DNA of 31,656 nucleotides from Chara braunii (Eukaryota; Streptophyta; Charophyceae; Charales; Characeae): positions 194,529 through 226,184 of the forward strand of contig BFEA01000706.1 in NCBI GenBank assembly GCA_003427395.1. The letters are read 5' to 3'. Positions 18,927 to 29,610 of the stretch are shown here, in pieces. Each line of letters opens with the position of its first letter. The first letter of the stretch is position 1. The position numbers and the translations under genes were made by a program. Under the pieces are notes generated by a model. The model was not told where the DNA came from, searched no databases, and was given only the letters and a program-made list of their open reading frames with translations.

Positions 18927-19739
18927 ATGGCGCGATGGTTGCCTTCCCCGATCTATACCAGCGGCCCGGAAATGCCAGTAGATGTAAAGGATGGGGTATC
19001 GGTCGTCCTCCCGGAAGATGGGACGTGGACGGACCTTGAACCAGCATATCAAACGACAATGCTGGAAGGGGAGGACGCGTTTCTTTGGATAGAAACAGTA
19101 TGGACTAATGTCAGCTTGACGAGGTTGTCGCCAAGTTTAATGGATTTGGAATTTTGAGGGACAGTGGAAGCCCGGGGGTAGGTCTACTTGTCGCAAGACG
19201 GGGAAAATGCTATGGTCATAGAATTGGCACTCAGGAATACGCCGGACGAGTTGTTTAGGAAGGCAGAAGCAGAGGTTGTGTGGGCTGCATGTTAGCGGAG
19301 GGAAATGGAAATGGAAAGGATAGACGTACGGGTGGAACTTGGGGATAGAGGAAGCATGAGGCGACCCGTAAGAATCATGCGATGTGTGCTGCCTCCCTTC
19401 CAAGTGGATGCGGTTTTCAGAACTCGGAGCAGGCTAATACTGATATGCCAGTCCATGACGAACCTCGGGCTATACCAATGCGCTAGGCAAGATTTTTTTC
19501 GGTTGTCGGTAGAGATGGGGCCGTTCGAGGGAAACTGGGCGGACGAGCTGACCGAGATACTAAACTGCCTTAGCATAGACAATATCTTTGTCCCTAGCTT
19601 TGTGCATTGGGGGATAGTCTACAGGAATGTGGCAATAGGCGAGACGTTTCTGGACAGGGTAAGGGAGTTGTTATACAGCGAGGAGGATGACTTCAGTGAT
19701 GAAGACGAAGATGAAGAGATAGAGGACTGGGACTTTTAA
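18927..19739 (+). pseudogene. Accessory ORF A, copy 2 (three nonsense codons)
   Basis: One frame from ATG 18927 (MARWL) to TAA at 19737, 271 codons including three stops: TGA at 19155, TAG at 19179 (TGG in copy 1) and TAG at 19293 (CAG in copy 1). It keeps the 14 residues after VYLSQ that copy 1 has lost, so it shows the ancestral length. Family features: LPPFQVD, FFRLSVEMGPFEGNW, VAIGETFLD and a very acidic C-terminus (SDEDEDEEIED). Unknown function and no recognised domain. It lies 21 nt after an acceptor-like site and is followed by ORF B after about 60 nt. Confidence 0.75.
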
Positions 19740-19780
19740 TAGGGGTGGGGTAAATTAACTTAGGAAGGACGGGTGGCCTG

Positions 19781-19791
19781 GTATTGTGCAG
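19781..19791 (+). promoter_or_regulatory. Acceptor-like site before ORF B, copy 2
   Basis: GTATTGTGCAG ends at 19791, 11 nt before ATG 19803. It is conserved with copy 1. Confidence 0.5.
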
Positions 19792-19802
19792 GAAAGGGAA
19801 AA

Positions 19803-20558
19803 ATGACTAGAGAAGAAAGCATGATGGAATACACCTTCAAAGGTTGGGAACCACGACGACGCAGAGGAGGAATAAAAATGCCCATACCAACAGAAAACGA
19901 GTGGAGAGGGACCACGTGCGACTGGATGGGTTTTGAGGTCGCCCGAGACTTGTCATATGTATGGGTAGAACGGATTTGGAACCCGATAAGGGAAGAGGAA
20001 GGTTGGGATGATATAGCAGAAGGCAAGGTAGAGTCAGTCGGAACGATTGTCCTTTCCGAGGACGGGTGACACCTGTTTTGCACTATGTTAGCAATGGGAC
20101 AGGACCCGATGTGGCTTCTAGGGGATGCAGAGGCCCGAACCCGAAAAGAAGGCAAGCGGTTCGCCAACGAAGGGTGGGACGAAGTTAGTAGCAGAGTGGT
20201 GATGGGAGGATGGAAGGAAATTAAGCGTCCAAGCCTACGGATAACGGCTTGGGTACCGGAGTTCATAGCCAAGTGGTTTGGGGGGTTTTAGCACATTGTA
20301 GAAGTACCCGACTCCATGAGGAAGGTGCATATAGAGTGTGTCTGGCTGACTGAGTAGTTCTATAGGATCTCATTGAAATATGGGCCCTTCTACGGAGATA
20401 AAGCCAAGGAAGTCATCATCGTCCTAAGGATGAGCAAGTATGACCGCCTAGAGGTAGAGGCGGAGTCTTGGGACGCCATAGTTAGGCGGGAGGCGGCGGC
20501 CGCGCCCTCCTACGTAGACGATGTCTTTAAACTATTTCAGGTACTGTGGTTCGACTAA
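19803..20558 (+). pseudogene. Accessory ORF B, copy 2 (three nonsense codons)
   Basis: A continuous frame from ATG 19803 (MTREES) to TAA at 20556, with TGA at 20067 (TGG in copy 1), TAG at 20289 and TAG at 20355. Family features: CDWMGFEVARDLSYVWVERIW in the beta-rich half (about residues 40-60), VLSEDG, KYGPFYGDKAKE, and a C-terminal YVDDVFKLF comparable to YIDDLYRLY of ORF C and FLDRVRELLY of ORF A. The conserved parts are the same as in A, C and D, so I infer duplication. Function unknown. Confidence 0.75.
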
Positions 20559-20873
20559 ATGGGGTGAGGGATCGAACACCGCGAAAAGGCCGGAGTACGG
20601 AGGGTGCTTGTGAGTTGAGGTGTAACATAGGAGAGGGACGTGTACATTAGGCCGTAGAAGGTGTGTGAGGGTCGAAACAAGGGGGAAGTAGCAACAACCG
20701 AAAAAGGGGCAGGAGTGGAATTGTACGTATACAGGGCAAGGATAGCGGCAAGAACCGGTGTACGATAAGTAGGGAGCGCTGAAAGACTAAATCACGAAAG
20801 GCATGGAATCTCGGTGGGTGCAACAATCGGACTGAGGAAGCAGGAAAGGAGACATTGCAAGATGGCCTGACGA
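20559..20873 (+). other. ORF B-C spacer, copy 2
   Basis: No ORF on the plus strand. It contains a weak acceptor-like CTGAGGAAGCAG ending at 20843, 30 nt before the ORF C start. It lacks a pyrimidine tract and is the least convincing of the set. Confidence 0.4.
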
Positions 20874-21653
20874 ATGACGTTCTGGGAGGATAGACCTCAC
20901 GGGATCCTGCCACCAAGAGTATCAGAAGGCAGCGTCAAAATAAACCTACCGGCAAGAAATGCGGTAAGCAATCCAGTAATGGACTGGGTGGGGGTAGAGT
21001 TGGTGGAGGACACGGTGTACCTAGTAGTGGAGCTGGAATGGCGTGCGAGAGGAGAGTCCGGGGGCGTAGATTTGGACCTCTCGGGGCGTGTACATGCGAC
21101 AGGATCCTTACACCTGTCGGAAGAAGGATGGCGGACCTTTGGGATTGCCTTGGCTTCCGGGGATGACCCCGTACGAATGTTCGAAGGAGCATGGCAAATA
21201 ACTTGGCGGGAGGGGTTTGAGTTCGCAGTCCCAGAACGAGACGATGTGACGGCCGAAGTAACAGTTGCCGCGGCAGGGATCCTTGAGCTGCCCAATGAGG
21301 TCGTACGGACGAGTCTACCGCCCTTTCTGCTAAGACAAATGGGAGGCGTAGAGCGAGTGGAGCAGGCGGTAGCTGCCGTAATTAGGCTAAATTTCGACGG
21401 AACATTAGTATATCGGGAATACTACCGGGCCTTCCTAGAGATGGGGCCTTTTGAAGACGAACATAGGCATAAAGTACTTTGTATACTACAAGCTGCAGTA
21501 AATACCCGACCAGGAGTTCCGCAAGTAAGTGATGAGGCCATGTGGAGGGTCATCAGGCGGGAAGTAGGCCGGGGCTCGACCTACATAGACGACCTTTACC
21601 GGTTGTACGAGCAGCCAGAGGAGGTTGCGGCTCCTAGGGATATGGAAGGATAG
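20874..21653 (+). CDS. Accessory ORF C (unknown family, intact; present only in copy 2)
   Basis: A fully open 259-residue protein (MTFWED start). No known domain recognised. It shares the A-D plan: a beta-like N-terminal half with DWVGVELVEDTVYLVVELEW near residues 37-56; HLSEEGWRTF near 80-89; a TSLPPFLLRQM motif near 145-155; YRAFLEMGPFEDEHRHK near 185-200; and IRREVGRGSTYIDDLYRLYEQPEE near the C-terminus. The last segment matches IEREIEIGESYLAGAAELFEEP of ORF D. The corresponding DNA is missing from copy 1. Being open among heavily broken neighbours is notable. Expression is unknown. Confidence 0.8.
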   Translation: MTFWEDRPHGILPPRVSEGSVKINLPARNAVSNPVMDWVGVELVEDTVYLVVELEWRARGESGGVDLDLSGRVHATGSLHLSEEGWRTFGIALASGDDPVRMFEGAWQITWREGFEFAVPERDDVTAEVTVAAAGILELPNEVVRTSLPPFLLRQMGGVERVEQAVAAVIRLNFDGTLVYREYYRAFLEMGPFEDEHRHKVLCILQAAVNTRPGVPQVSDEAMWRVIRREVGRGSTYIDDLYRLYEQPEEVAAPRDMEG

Positions 21654-21740
21654 TTGGACAAGAAAGGGAGAAAGAGGATATAAAAGGTAAGGGGGCGGTA
21701 GGTGGACATTTACTGAGGGTTGGCTGTTACGCTTTCTATG

Positions 21741-21752
21741 TGAACTATGCAG
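21741..21752 (+). promoter_or_regulatory. Acceptor-like site before ORF D, copy 2
   Basis: TGAACTATGCAG ends at 21752 after a short CTTTCTATG pyrimidine patch, 18 nt before ATG 21771. Copy 1 has GGGCTATGCAG at the same position (ending 5132). Confidence 0.55.
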
Positions 21753-21770
21753 GAAATCACCAGGGCAACA

Positions 21771-22586
21771 ATGGCAGCAAGACGTGTGCGAATGGAACGC
21801 CCGCTCCGTGTGCAGATGGAACGCCAACCCCGGTACCCCGGACCGCCCTCGAATAACGGCGAACGATGGGAAGTATCCCTCCCATCGAGTTCCAACTATC
21901 GGGGATTCGATGTAGAATGGCGGGCCGTAACTGTGGGGAGAGACACCGCCTCCATGTTAGTAGAATGTCGGTGGGTGGGGATGAGAATCAACCGGGGACC
22001 TGGGGATGACTTATTGTCCAGTTTGGAAGTTACCGGGACCATGTATCTGCCCGAGATCGACTGGCACTCGTTAGGGGTGGGAATAGTGCAAGGCCACGAA
22101 CAGGCTCCCGTCTTTCGGAGGGCGGCCCGGGCGTTGACACGGGTAGGACAACCAGTCAGAGGTAGAAGAAACGTGGACTTACTTACTCGGGTGGAAATGG
22201 GAGGTTGGAGGGAATTCAGGGCACCGACCACACCGCTGAGGTGCCGAGTTCCCCGGTTTATGATAGACCTCGTCTTCGGGAGCCTCGCGCGGGCGCGGGA
22301 GCTGGCAGACTCGGCGATTGTCTGGGCAGATCACTTCCCCTCCCCTACCATTGGGATGTTCTACGATATCGTTGTGGAGCACGGGTCGTTCTGGGGAAAC
22401 AGGGCCCACGAGTTACTGGAAGTCATCCACATCCTGATGTTTAGGGCACCACAGCTAGACTGGGCAGGATGCGAACGCATAATCGAAAGGGAAATCGAGA
22501 TAGGAGAGAGTTATTTAGCAGGAGCGGCGGAACTATTCGAGGAACCTACCGAACCGGAAGGGCCACGAGGGCGAGAACGGGACTAG
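21771..22586 (+). CDS. Accessory ORF D, copy 2 (unknown family, intact)
   Basis: A fully open 271-residue protein. ATG 21771 (MAARRV) is preferred over the in-frame ATG at 21747 because the latter lies upstream of the acceptor-like CAG and is not kept as a start in copy 1. The N-terminus is basic (Arg-rich). Then comes the family pattern: VEWRAVTVGRDTASMLVECRW, YLPEIDWHSLG, CRVPRFMIDLVFGSLARA, VVEHGSFWGNRAHELLEVIHIL and EREIEIGESYLAGAAELFEEP. It ends in a Pro/Glu/Gly/Arg tail. Copy 1 has the same gene with one frameshift. No known homologue recognised; function unknown. Confidence 0.8.
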   Translation: MAARRVRMERPLRVQMERQPRYPGPPSNNGERWEVSLPSSSNYRGFDVEWRAVTVGRDTASMLVECRWVGMRINRGPGDDLLSSLEVTGTMYLPEIDWHSLGVGIVQGHEQAPVFRRAARALTRVGQPVRGRRNVDLLTRVEMGGWREFRAPTTPLRCRVPRFMIDLVFGSLARARELADSAIVWADHFPSPTIGMFYDIVVEHGSFWGNRAHELLEVIHILMFRAPQLDWAGCERIIEREIEIGESYLAGAAELFEEPTEPEGPRGRERD

Positions 22587-23037
22587 CTCCCGCAGGCGGG
22601 TCAGTAGGGCAGGTCGAGTATAGTCCGCTACTTACGTGAGTTCGCCGATGGAAATAAGAAAGGGGCCTCGGACCCGGATGATTAAAACCTGCTAGAAAAC
22701 GAAGAAGGGGGTAGAGTCCTAATGGTTGCCGTGACCATGAAGGTCAGAAAGGAAAATACTGCTCGGGAGGACTTTCCCTAGCGAGATGGTTAACCCGGAC
22801 TCCCACGCACCGACCCGACGGGACAAGGGTGCTACAAACGAGCTTGCGATAAAGGAAGCCAAGTCACGCCCATAGATCGGCAGGGCAGCAGGGCTAGTTA
22901 TGGCTCCTCCTTAGGGAAAGGCAATCGGGAAACGGAGGTAGGAAAAAGGCTATAAAGATAAGCCAACGGAGTCGGGAGCCTAGGGAATCTAAATGCTTCG
23001 CGTTGCGTGTGTCCTGGGAATTCTTTGGCCTATGCAG
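22587..23037 (+). other. ORF D-gag spacer, copy 2
   Basis: No ORF. Alignable to 5923-6390. It ends GAATTCTTTGGCCTATGCAG, an acceptor-like site with AG at 23036-23037, 11 nt before gag. Confidence 0.55.
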
Positions 23038-23048
23038 AACTAGGCAAA

Positions 23049-24690
23049 ATGGCAACGGAGGAGGAGACAGATAATCGTAAGAGTGAAGGGGCCAGGCTTA
23101 GGCGGCAGTGCCATACAAAGCGAAGAGGGGCAGAAGGACAGAGAATCGATAAATCCGGATGGTACCAAAGGAAACCGAAAGGAAATCTCCTTAGGGGAAA
23201 GCTCGGGGAAAGCCGGGGGAAGCAGGCAAGGGACTCAGGAAACCAAGGAAGGCAGAAATAAGGATAGGACAAGCCCCCGAAACTCGGAAGGAGCCGTGTC
23301 TAAGAAAGTAAGGGTCACGGATGCGAGGCGCAAACTAGCCGAGATAGAAAAAAGGACCGCGGAGTACAAGGCAAGATTGATTGAGGAAATGATGACTGGG
23401 AACGAAGAAGGCCCTCTGCAGGAGGAGCCCCGGGACGAACGGAAAACCAGCCGAGGTGGGACTGGACATTGGAACAAAGGTAGTGACCGTGATGGAACGC
23501 CGAGCAAGAGAAGGAAAGAGAGAGAGAACTCTCCTGGGATGGAAGCGGAAAAGGCTACGACCCCGCCAGCCATAGATAGTAGGGCTAGCCCCCTGCCGAC
23601 CACGCGAGCAGTAACACGAGGGTGCGAAGGACTCTGTAGCCTTAGGGAAAGAGTGTTGGGATGGTTTGACCCAGAAGACGAAAACCAGGGAGGGACAGAA
23701 GGCCGGCAAGGAAGGTCCTGATAACAGTATGGCAGGCGAGGCCAGCAGCTCCGAGGGCGGCCTTGGGAAGATAGTGTCGTCCCTCGCGCGAGCACTAAAC
23801 AAAAATCAAGGCTACCTAGTGGATGCTAAGAAAACGTTGACGTTTGATGGGGCGAACATCACGGAATTCCTGATAGATTACGAGAATCTGGTTGCGCTGT
23901 TGAAATGGACTGAAGAGGAGAAGATGGACCACCTGGGGCAGCATGTGTCTTTGACTCTAAGGCGGGACATAATGGCCATTGTGGCCTCGAGCCGGTCTTG
24001 GAAAGAAACCCGGGATGTGATGATGAGAAAGGATCTGGCAGCAGAGAAGATGGCAACGGAGGCCGATTTAGCGGCAGTCCAGAGGAAGAATTTCGCAACG
24101 TACAATGACTTCCTACGACAGTTTACTTTGGTAGCACTAAGAATCCCCGGGGTTACGGACCGAATAATGAGTAAGTACTTCCTCAGACAGTTCTTTGAGT
24201 TCGACAAGGACAAGATCCTGTCGGCTTGCCAACAAACGAGCAAATTTGTAAACACTAGGGATGTTGATTTCAGTACGGTAACGGATCTGGCCGAGAAGAC
24301 GGTAGTGACTGAGACATTGGCCTTGCTTAAGGAAGGTGAGGTCATAGATCTGATCGGTAGAACAGGCGACAAGGTAAAGAAGGGGATTGAAAGTCTACAT
24401 GAGTGGGTGCACGGGGTCGACAACAAAATTGAAAGAATGGAGGGCGCACTATTGGTTATGCAGGCGCACGTATCCCGACCCGCCCTCCCTCCCAGGAAGC
24501 TGTGGTTCCGCTAGGTGTAGCCAACCGGGGATTCGGACGGAGAGATCCTGCTATCGAGCAATGCAAGTACTGTACCGCGATGGGACATTATGTGCGCGCA
24601 TGTCCAAAGCTCAACCATGATATCCTAAGAATAAGATGCACCAGGTCATTAAAGGGAGAGATAATCGGACCACAGAGAGAGGGTGAATTT
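23049..24690 (+). pseudogene. gag: gag, copy 2 (several frameshifts), including CCHC zinc knuckle
   Basis: Structural Gag of the retroelement. Start ATG 23049 (MATEEE). The reading frame shifts near 23100, 23690, 24505 and 24690 relative to the single frame seen in copy 1 and needed for the protease. Parts in order: charged N-terminus, coiled-coil segment (RRKLAEIEKRTAEYKARLIEEM), SKRRKER basic cluster, capsid-like region from LTFDGANITEFLIDYENL to about 24400, and a nucleocapsid knuckle CKYCTAMGHYVRAC (24562-24603), a CX2CX4HX4C match. Gag would form the particle and bind element RNA. This copy cannot make it intact. Confidence 0.88.
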
Positions 24691-25894
24691 GAACTCACCA
24701 GGGGGAATGCGACGAGCCGTTATCATGCTCAATGGGTTAGAGATAGCGGCCGTAGAAGCTGAGCCGGTGGTCGATATCATTTGGGATCAACTGCGGGGCC
24801 GCGGGCCGCAGATCAACTTTATTTTGGAAAACGACGGACGTGATAGGGTGAACACAACCACTCGACTAGGAACGGCTGGGAGAAGGATTAACTGTGATGC
24901 CGTTATGGAGGAGGTCGCCGGAAGCTCAGAACCCCAGGCAGAACCTGGGGCCGAGGAACCAGAGAAAGTCTATGGGACGCCTAGGGAAGAGGAGCCTGCG
25001 GACAAGGTTACCGCCGCTAAGAAGAAGTTTCGATATCAAATTCCGATCTTAACCTTGCCTGAGATCGACGACATCATTAGCAAGTTACGAGGAACCATGG
25101 TGTCGGTGTCTTTTCAGACCATGCTGCAGGCTAGCCCTAGGTTGCTCAAAGGGCTTAGACAACTGTTGACTCGGCGGCGAGTAGAAATAGGCGACAACCC
25201 CGAATTACCAGAAGGGGAGAGGGAGGAGGAAGCTCCGCAAGAAGTGGCTAACCTTCAGAGGAGTCACGGGGACTTGGAGGATCTCGAGAAAGCTTTCGCA
25301 TACATTCGTTTGAGCTTGCCCGACCGAGAGGGCGGCGAAGTCATGAGGTCACCACCCGGGACAAAGCTTAGCTTTCATGCATTACCCGTAGGGAAGCTGA
25401 AAATCCAGATCGGGACTGAGGATACCGACGCGTTAGTAGATGGGGGAGCAGAAATCACTCTCATAAGGAGAGATTTCGCAATGATCACGGGATGTACGGT
25501 AAACAAGGAAGTAACAGGGAGCATCCAAGGAGCTGGCGGGGAAATCCCCTTCGCTGGGTACGTCACGAAGTGTGCTGTAAAGGCAGGAGTTGGGGAATCG
25601 ATCTGGTCTTTTCAGCGGATGACCGTAATGGAGGAAATGGACCACGACATAATCCTCGGGAGACCGTGGTGCGCGAACGTGGAGATGATAGGCATGCACT
25701 TGCATGATGGCTCATACATGGTAGAGATAGAGGACCCAGTGACCGGCCGGGGAGAGCTCCTCCGACTCCTTGGAACGGGAGGAGACCCCCCGAAGGGGAA
25801 ATTGGCAACATGGTCGCCGTCGTTCGAGGATAGCACGCGAAAAGGGGCTTTCGCACGGATGGAGGGTATGAGAGAGGGTAGAAATCATGATTGA
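24683..25894 (+). CDS. pro: DUF4100-like segment and aspartic protease (Pro), open frame
   Basis: An open frame of 403 codons, ancestrally the continuation of Gag. The segment FRYQIPILTLPEIDDIISKL onward (25028-25180) resembles the DUF4100-type region found between Gag and protease in some Ty3/gypsy elements. The protease follows: ALVDGGAEITLI with the presumed catalytic Asp at 25439 and IILGRPW near 25650-25669 as the conserved C-terminal motif. The active site reads D-G-G-A instead of the usual D-S/T-G-A. No stop or frameshift within the frame. The end overlaps the first codons of pol by 8 nt (25887-25894). Confidence 0.85.
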   Translation: MNLNSPGGMRRAVIMLNGLEIAAVEAEPVVDIIWDQLRGRGPQINFILENDGRDRVNTTTRLGTAGRRINCDAVMEEVAGSSEPQAEPGAEEPEKVYGTPREEEPADKVTAAKKKFRYQIPILTLPEIDDIISKLRGTMVSVSFQTMLQASPRLLKGLRQLLTRRRVEIGDNPELPEGEREEEAPQEVANLQRSHGDLEDLEKAFAYIRLSLPDREGGEVMRSPPGTKLSFHALPVGKLKIQIGTEDTDALVDGGAEITLIRRDFAMITGCTVNKEVTGSIQGAGGEIPFAGYVTKCAVKAGVGESIWSFQRMTVMEEMDHDIILGRPWCANVEMIGMHLHDGSYMVEIEDPVTGRGELLRLLGTGGDPPKGKLATWSPSFEDSTRKGAFARMEGMREGRNHD

Positions 25895-28800
25895 GGAAGC
25901 ATTCAACAAGAAGGAGTAGATCAAGATGGGCCTGCCCCAGAAGAAGAGGAGGCAGGAGCACGAAGTTCTAGGTGTTATGGTGGCAGAAAATGAGTTAGAG
26001 GTCGAACTTGGTGCTAGCCTACCCTTGCGGAAAGAAGTACGTGTAGACGTGCCAAAAATCACACTCGAGATCCCCGATTTGTTACAACTCATCAAGGCCC
26101 TTAGATACCACAAGGTAGGAGTAGACTGAGCAGCCTTGGCCAAGTTCGAAGGGGAAGTGCAAAAGGGATATTGCTTGAATGGGAAACTAGTTAGTATCCA
26201 ACCACGAGTCGTAGAAGCAACGAGGGCAATTCCAACCGTTCATTTTTTAGGAGAAAGATCCCGGAAGGAAGTATTCGAAAGTACAAGCCGGTAGGGAAGA
26301 AGGCGAAGTCGGTCTCGATCCTGCTAGAGACATCAAAGGAAGAGGCTATGGAGAAGGAGGAAGAGGTCCTTCGAGTGATCCGAGAAAGAAGGGCGACGGA
26401 GGGACATCGGATACCGGATGAGGTAGCTGACACAATAGACGGGTTCTTAACGGAAGAAGAAACCCGCTTCATCAGAAGGACCTGCCAGGAGTTTCACCTG
26501 GCATTTGCCTTTAGTGATCACCAAAAGGGACGACTGGATGCGTAGTTGATCCCTCCGGTCAGAATCCACACGGTAGAACATGAGTGCTGGAATGACAAGG
26601 GGTCGTCCTATGAATTTGGGATAGCAGGGGAAGTGACAAACCTCCTCCGAGCTAAGATGGACTCCTTCGTTGCGGAGCCTACGGCGTCGCCATACGCAAA
26701 CCGGTAGTTCGTCTTTCGGAAACCTAACAAGACACTAAGGTGGATTCAGGATCTGCAGAAGTTGAATGCAGTAACCATCCGGGATGCTGGCTCGCTACCT
26801 CAGGCTGACTTATTAGCAGAATCGCACGCCGGTCGGAGCATTTACTCCCTGATAGATTTGTACTCATGGTACGACCAGCTTCCGTTGGATGTTCGGGACA
26901 GGCCGTACACCGCTATGCACACCCCCGTAGGTCAGCTACAGATGCAAGTGACCCCTATGGGATTCACAAACGCGGTGGCCGAAGCACAACGCACAATGCT
27001 CGCCGTGGCCAGGGACATGTTCCCAGAAAAATGTGAGCCTTACATCGATGACAATCCGATCAAAGGCGCGCAGGAGAAGAACGAGACGGAAGTCCAGCCA
27101 GGGATCCGAAGTTTTGTGTGGGACCACCTGCAGGACATCAAGGACTTACTCCGCGGGTTCCTAGTATACAACATTACGGCTAGTGGACCAAAGAGTATCC
27201 TAGCAGTGCCGGAGGTAACTATACTAGGATTTCGTTGCGGTGCTTATGGCAGGAAGCCAGATCCGGCAAAGACCGACAAGATATCACAGTGGCCGACACC
27301 ACTGCGCACGACGACGGAGGTAAGGGCATTCCTAGGCGTAGTCGGCTTTTGGAGGATCTTCATTAAGAACTTTGCCAAGATTGCTGAGCCCATTCGGGCT
27401 ATGATCAGGGAAGAAGGAACCATGGATTGGACGGAGGAGCGAGAATGAGTTGTCCAAAAGCTCAAGGACATATTGACATCTGAGACAGTCGTCCTGTCCG
27501 CACCTTGTTTTAGTGACGAAGTAGGACGACCCTTCATCCTGGAGACGGATGGAGGACCTTTGGCGGTAGGAGGTGTGTTGATTCAAAGGGATGAAGGAGG
27601 AAAAGAGAGGCCAATTAGGTTCGAGAGTATAACCTTGAACGCCGCAGAGCGGCAGTACTCACAATTCAAGAAGGAGGTCCTAGCCATCTTGCATTGTCTT
27701 AAGACCTTTCAGGCCTACCTGTTTGGGAGGCGGTTCATCCTTAGGATCGATCCGACGAACCTGGCAGGGGCCTTAAAGAATTACAGGCTTATAGATCCGA
27801 CGGTGGGGAGATGGGTAGGATTTATCTTGCAGTTCGATTACAAAATCGAACGGATTGTGGGAATTAGGAACAAGGTCGATGGATTGAGCCGGGTCTGCAT
27901 CACTCCCGAAGGGATGGAGAATGCGGAGCCCATAGACGCATTCCTCGAATACAAAGGAGGAACCCTTGCGGTGGATAACGAAATGATGAGCGAAGAGTGC
28001 GCATTGGGAGAACTATTGATCCAAACTTTGGAGAAGGGGGCACCTGCCGTAGTAGCAGAACTTAGAGAAGGACCAGTCTCCACTCGGGGACGCAGAGAAG
28101 AAACGGACTCATGAGGAGCGATAGTAGGACCGAAAGAGGAACTAATAGCAATGGCGGTCGAGGGAGGCCGGGAAGCAGTGATAAACTAAGTGGAATCTTG
28201 GGAAAGGAAAGAGTTGCAATGGGTAGTAAACCAGATGCAGGAAGGAAAGGATGGGGGCCATGAAGGGGAGGAGTTTTTTTATGTCCAATCATATGAAGGG
28301 CTCTTTCGGGAGATCGGGTTGTTGCTGGTAGGAAACAAACAACCTACAGAAGTCTGTATTAAAGCGAGAGAAGAAGCCGAAAGGTACGTCCTAAGGGGCG
28401 GGCATTTGTTTCGAAGGGAGGAAGGTGCTATGCCCAGAAGGATTGTGTGCGGAAGATCTAGGCAAGTAGACGTTATCCAGACAATGCACGATGGGTTAGC
28501 TGGAGGTCATCGGTCGTCCAAAGGAACGCTTGCAAAGATAACGCCACTCTATTATTTGCATGGAGGCCAGGCATGGCAGGCATGGTCGCCATATACTGCC
28601 AGACTTGCCTTATTTGCCAAGAACGAAGCTTGGTGCGGGTCTTCAAGCCTCTTAGACCAACGCGGGTGCTAGGACCAGGATATCTGGTCCACCTCGACCT
28701 TGCGGTTATTGCCTGTATCAACGGGCGGATACAGGTATATCCTGGATGCGCGGGACAACTTGAGTGGGTTCGTGGAGGCGGTCGCTCTCAAGAAAAAGGC

Positions 28801-29610
28801 AGGGAGGAGTGTGGCGGACTGGATAGAAGACTTCTACTTGAGGCATCCGTTCATCAAAAGGTTTATAGCAGACAATGAGACGGAGTTTGTGAACCAAGAA
28901 GTATTGGGGATGCTTAAGAGACTCTGCGTACCGATCAAACTCATCGAGCCGTATCACCCTGAGGCAAATGCACCGGTAGAAAGAGGGCACTGAACCTTGA
29001 AGAACACGATTGCGAAGCTCGCAGCGGACCGTCTGGGGAACTGGCCTAGGTATCTTAAGCAGGCTGTCTTTGTGGATAATATGACCCCTAAAAGGACAAC
29101 AGGATGTATCCCAGCGGAACTTTGGTACGGAAGAGAGATTGACTTTCCTGTGGAAGCCTTGATACCTACCTGGAATAGGTTAGATGATGATCCGCAAATA
29201 ACCACTGAAGAGTTAATCGAGGCAAGATGCCAACAGATCCTTAAGAATGAGGAGGTCATGGAATATATCGCCAACCGGGTACTAGACAGCAGAATGAGGG
29301 ACAAAGCAAGGTGGGACCAGGTTAAGAATGTCAGAAAGGAGCCACTTCAAGTGGGAGAGATGGTATTACTAAGGAACTCGACACTAGAAAGTACTTGGTC
29401 GGGACAACTGGAAAGAAGGTTCAAAGGCCCCTACCGGGTCGCCAAGCGGGTGAGACTGAACACCTTCGAACTGGAAGATTTGGATGGAACTGGATTGAAA
29501 GGGCCTTCCCGGGGCAACGATTGGTCAGGTTTCTAAGCCGGGACCCGGTGGAATAATGGTTTCAGGAGGCCGAAGATAAGGAAACTGAGGGGCCACAAGC
29601 TAAGGACTAA
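25887..29610 (+). pseudogene. pol: pol: reverse transcriptase, RNase H, integrase (many lesions)
   Basis: Copies element RNA to DNA and inserts it. RT: IDLYSWYDQLPLD and PMGFTNAVAEAQ, with the catalytic YIDD at 27041-27052. RNase H: Asp at 27548, Glu at 27674, Asp at 27749. Integrase: zinc site HDGLAGGH (28487-28510) with CQTC (28597-28608); catalytic Asp at 28696 and 28871 and Glu at 28979, the last two separated by 35 residues (D35E); a GPYRV motif near 29430. No chromodomain seen. In-frame stops at 25917, 26127, 26543, 26705, 27446, 28112, 28187, 28991 and 29554. Frame changes near 26243 (T-run), 28570, 28705 and 29505. Pol has its own ATG overlapping pro. Confidence 0.93.
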
